Source: an uncultured Verrucomicrobiales bacterium
Lineage (GTDB): Bacteria > Verrucomicrobiota > Verrucomicrobiia > Verrucomicrobiales > Akkermansiaceae
Assembly (NCBI GenBank): GCA_949373085.1
Contig: CASICJ010000004.1
Location: 62,001-126,000 of the forward strand
Reading direction: 5' to 3'
Length of the DNA stretch: 64,000 bases
Made by a program: the position numbers and the translations under genes
In this document: one piece after another, positions 62,096 through 64,000 of the stretch
How the letters are laid out: every line of letters starts with the position of its first letter
Numbering within the stretch: the first letter of the stretch is position 1
Notes under the pieces: model-generated
What the model was told of the DNA's origin: nothing
The model's input: the letters and a program-made list of their open reading frames with translations, nothing else
The model's database searches: none

Positions 62096-62476
62096 CTATT
62101 TGCAGTTGGTCCCGTCGAGGGCAGGATCGTATTCGGGCTTTTTCCCTTCTTCAGAAGGCTCAAAAGAGGTTCCACATCCACAAGAGCGTGAAGCGTTGGG
62201 GTTGAAAATCTTAAAGCCCCGGTCTGAGAGTTCATCGGCAAAATCGACAGTGCATCCCTCGAGAAACTCGAAAGAATCGTGAGACACAATAAAGCGAGTT
62301 CCATTTAGGTTGATGATTTCGTCCCCCTCCTCCGGTTCTCCAATGCGCATGGTATAAGCAAGGCCCGCGCAACCCCCGCGTTCTACGCCAAGGCGTAGCC
62401 CGGATCCTTCCGGGGCATTCTTAGAAGCAAGGAGGATAGCGAGTTCGCTAGCAGCTTTTTCAGTCACTGTGATCAT
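62096..62476 (-). CDS. Iron-sulfur cluster assembly protein, IscA/ErpA/HesB family
   Basis: 126 residues, A-type Fe-S carrier. Conserved Cys ligands: RGGCAGLAY (Cys36) and SRSCGCGTSF (Cys99, Cys101). N-terminus MITVTEKAASELAILL is typical, the C-terminus is about 15 residues longer than usual and acidic. It delivers Fe-S clusters to apo-proteins, for example those of complex I. Followed six bases later by the membrane-protein gene. Confidence 0.93.
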   Translation of the reverse strand: MITVTEKAASELAILLASKNAPEGSGLRLGVERGGCAGLAYTMRIGEPEEGDEIINLNGTRFIVSHDSFEFLEGCTVDFADELSDRGFKIFNPNASRSCGCGTSFEPSEEGKKPEYDPALDGTNCK

Positions 62477-62657
62477 GGCTCTTCACGGACAAGATATGAG
62501 CGAAAATTGAGTTCTTCCAGTGTTCTTTTCTCAAAGAAGCTCTAGATGACTCAGTTGTGCTCGATTTTTTTGTCAGTGAGGTTCCTTTTCGAGATTGTTG
62601 ATCTCTTTTTTGAGCTTTCCGTAATCGATTTTATTGTGAAAGGATCATTGATGCTCT

Positions 62658-63410
62658 ATGCATTGGACTACGATCGCATTTGGCGCATTGCATCGGTCTC
62701 GTAACCTAGGGGCAGAAAACTCGATCACTTTGAAATCCGATAACCAAATCCGAACATCAAGGAAAGCTCGTTTGAGCGGAAAGCTTGTAGGCTGGTTGAT
62801 TCGTTTTCTTGGTGTGACTCTGCGTCGCGAAGTGATCGGGAACGTCACTGGTTTGAATACGCGTGATCAACCGATAATACATGTCATGTGGCATAATCAG
62901 ATTTTTGCTGCTGCCTATTTGTGGAGGAAACTGTATCCGAGACGAAAGTGTGTTGTGCTCACTAGCGCCAGTAAGGATGGGGTCGTATTAGCCTCGGCGG
63001 TAAAAGTTTTTAAGTTTGGTGCGGTTCATGGCTCTAGTAGTCGTCGCGGTGCGGCTGCAATTGTGGCATTGAGACGAGCAGCAAAGAATGGGAAGGATCT
63101 TGTCTTCACCCCTGATGGCCCTCGGGGGCCTCGATATCAACTTCAGCCCGGTGTGATTAAAATTGCCCAAACAACCGGACTCCCAATGGTGGCTATGAGG
63201 ATTGATTATCTCTCCTGTTGGACTCTTAAGACTTGGGATCGGTTTCGGATCCCTAAACCTTTTAGTAAGGTCAGGATCAACCTGGAGGAACCGATACTGG
63301 TGCCGCGCCAGCTCGATAACGAAGAATTCGAGAAAGAGCGGCTTAGGCTTGAGAAATGCCTACTTCAAGATATCACAGACCGCGAAGAGAATCATGGCAA
63401 CGATCATTGA
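62658..63410 (+). CDS. Lysophospholipid acyltransferase family protein (DUF374)
   Basis: 250 residues. After a variable, basic N-terminus come a short hydrophobic segment ([13 protein letters not shown]), [16 protein letters not shown], a [18 protein letters not shown]-type stretch, [17 protein letters not shown] and [20 protein letters not shown]. The DGPRGP and G(S)S(S)RRG motifs identify the DUF374 branch of the PlsC-like acyltransferases, thought to acylate lipid A or related glycolipids. The classical HxxxxD box is replaced by HNQ. It overlaps folD by 17 bases. Confidence 0.88.
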   Translation: MHWTTIAFGALHRSRNLGAENSITLKSDNQIRTSRKARLSGKLVGWLIRFLGVTLRREVIGNVTGLNTRDQPIIHVMWHNQIFAAAYLWRKLYPRRKCVVLTSASKDGVVLASAVKVFKFGAVHGSSSRRGAAAIVALRRAAKNGKDLVFTPDGPRGPRYQLQPGVIKIAQTTGLPMVAMRIDYLSCWTLKTWDRFRIPKPFSKVRINLEEPILVPRQLDNEEFEKERLRLEKCLLQDITDREENHGNDH

Positions 63411-64000
63411 TGGAAAAAAGGTGGCGGAGGAAGTCCTAGCGGAGTGTTCCCGTGAAATCGAAGAGTTGAAGGTCCATGGAATTACTCCGGGTTTGGCCGT
63501 TGTTTTGGTGGGTGAAGATCCGGCCAGCCAGGTCTACGTTAATTCAAAAGTTCGGAAGTGTGCCGAGTTGGGAATTCATTCAGAAAAAGTAGTGCTTTCA
63601 AAAGACGCTTCTCAAGACGAAGTTTTGGCCACCGTGAAGCGCCTCAATGAAGATGCTGCCATTCACGGAATTTTGGTGCAATCGCCGCCGCCATCGCAAA
63701 TCGATGAAGAGGAGATTATACGCACAATTGATCCGGCTAAAGATGTGGATGGATTTCATCCTGAGAATGTCGCTAAGTTGGCGTTAGAAGACCCTTCAGG
63801 TTTCGTTCCATGCACTCCGGCGGGTTGTATGAGGCTTCTCGAAGCGAGCGGTGTTAAAACTTCTGGCGCTGATGCGGTCGTTGTGGGGCGAAGCATGATA
63901 GTCGGTAAACCAATGGCGCTTTTACTGATGGCAAGAGGAAGTGATGCGACAGTGACGGTGGCTCATTCTAGGACTGAGGATCTAGCGGAGGTCTGTCGGC
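63394..64000 (+). CDS. folD: Bifunctional methylenetetrahydrofolate dehydrogenase/cyclohydrolase, 3' end outside window
   Basis: ATG 63394, open to the window end (202 codons visible of a usual ~285-300). It begins [20 protein letters not shown] and continues with [20 protein letters not shown] (catalytic Lys in YVNSKVRKC), [38 protein letters not shown] and [16 protein letters not shown] (NADP-binding loop). FolD interconverts 5,10-methylene-, methenyl- and 10-formyl-THF for purine and formyl-Met synthesis. It starts inside the end of the acyltransferase gene, so the pair is translationally coupled. Confidence 0.96.
   Translation, partial: MATIIDGKKVAEEVLAECSREIEELKVHGITPGLAVVLVGEDPASQVYVNSKVRKCAELGIHSEKVVLSKDASQDEVLATVKRLNEDAAIHGILVQSPPPSQIDEEEIIRTIDPAKDVDGFHPENVAKLALEDPSGFVPCTPAGCMRLLEASGVKTSGADAVVVGRSMIVGKPMALLLMARGSDATVTVAHSRTEDLAEVCR

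Overview
The window looks like chromosomal DNA of a free-living Verrucomicrobiota bacterium (Verrucomicrobiales/Akkermansiaceae-like, probably marine or aquatic). The case rests on two pairs of large Planctomycetes/Verrucomicrobia-type cytochrome c (PSD1) and DUF1501 Tat-exported proteins, an ECF sigma factor fused in operon to a membrane Ser/Thr kinase with a sulfatase-modifying-factor domain, a secreted sulfatase, a DUF6607 protein and many small lipoproteins. No rRNA or CRISPR array is seen. Base composition appears moderate by eye, except for the sulfatase gene at 26.5-29.6 kb, which looks GC-richer.

Layout. 0-1.5 kb: end of a ribose/galactose-type ABC importer. 1.6-5.9 kb: minus-strand nuoD-nuoE-nuoF of complex I flanked by lipoproteins. 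6-12 kb: aldo/keto reductase, Bax-inhibitor-like membrane protein, endonuclease/phosphatase-family protein, dnaX and free methionine-R-sulfoxide reductase. 12.1-15.8 kb: sigma factor, kinase receptor and OsmC as an overlapping operon. 15.8-18.7 kb: long HPF, rho, L33 (rpmG, 57 aa) and S18. 18.8-23.4 kb: Na+:alanine symporter, UvrD-type helicase, tandem retropepsin lipoprotein. 23.4-34 kb: an accessory, partly decayed stretch that starts at a CAU tRNA and contains an integrase pseudogene, a possible tmRNA-end relic, DUF805, a frameshifted OB-fold protein, a large sulfatase, glutaredoxin, a zinc-ribbon lipoprotein, DUF2061 and an esterase bracketed by a DUF2061 fragment. 34-38.8 kb: AEC transporter, DUF6607, P-loop kinase, PrmA and an aspartate aminotransferase. 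38.8-45 kb: an eight-gene minus-strand operon (DEDDh exonuclease, aroB, MBL hydrolase, secreted protein, M23 peptidase, RidA-like protein, mnmH, TatD). 45-59.5 kb: two PSD1/DUF1501 pairs around manA, ftsK and a PQQ-propeller protein, followed by a selenoprotein gene. 59.7-64 kb: a GT51 peptidoglycan polymerase with a degenerate transpeptidase domain, a membrane protein, an IscA-type protein, a DUF374 acyltransferase and the start of folD.

The most striking observation is at 59,090-59,485. A secreted thioredoxin-like protein is read through an in-frame TGA that sits exactly where the first residue of a CxxC redox motif would be (U-P-L-C). Hairpins that could act as a bacterial SECIS overlap and follow the TGA. 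The same window carries mnmH, the tRNA 2-selenouridine synthase, which independently implies selenophosphate supply. A second recoding candidate is dnaX: a run of nine A followed in the -1 frame by an immediate stop, an arrangement like the slippage sites that make the gamma subunit in other bacteria.
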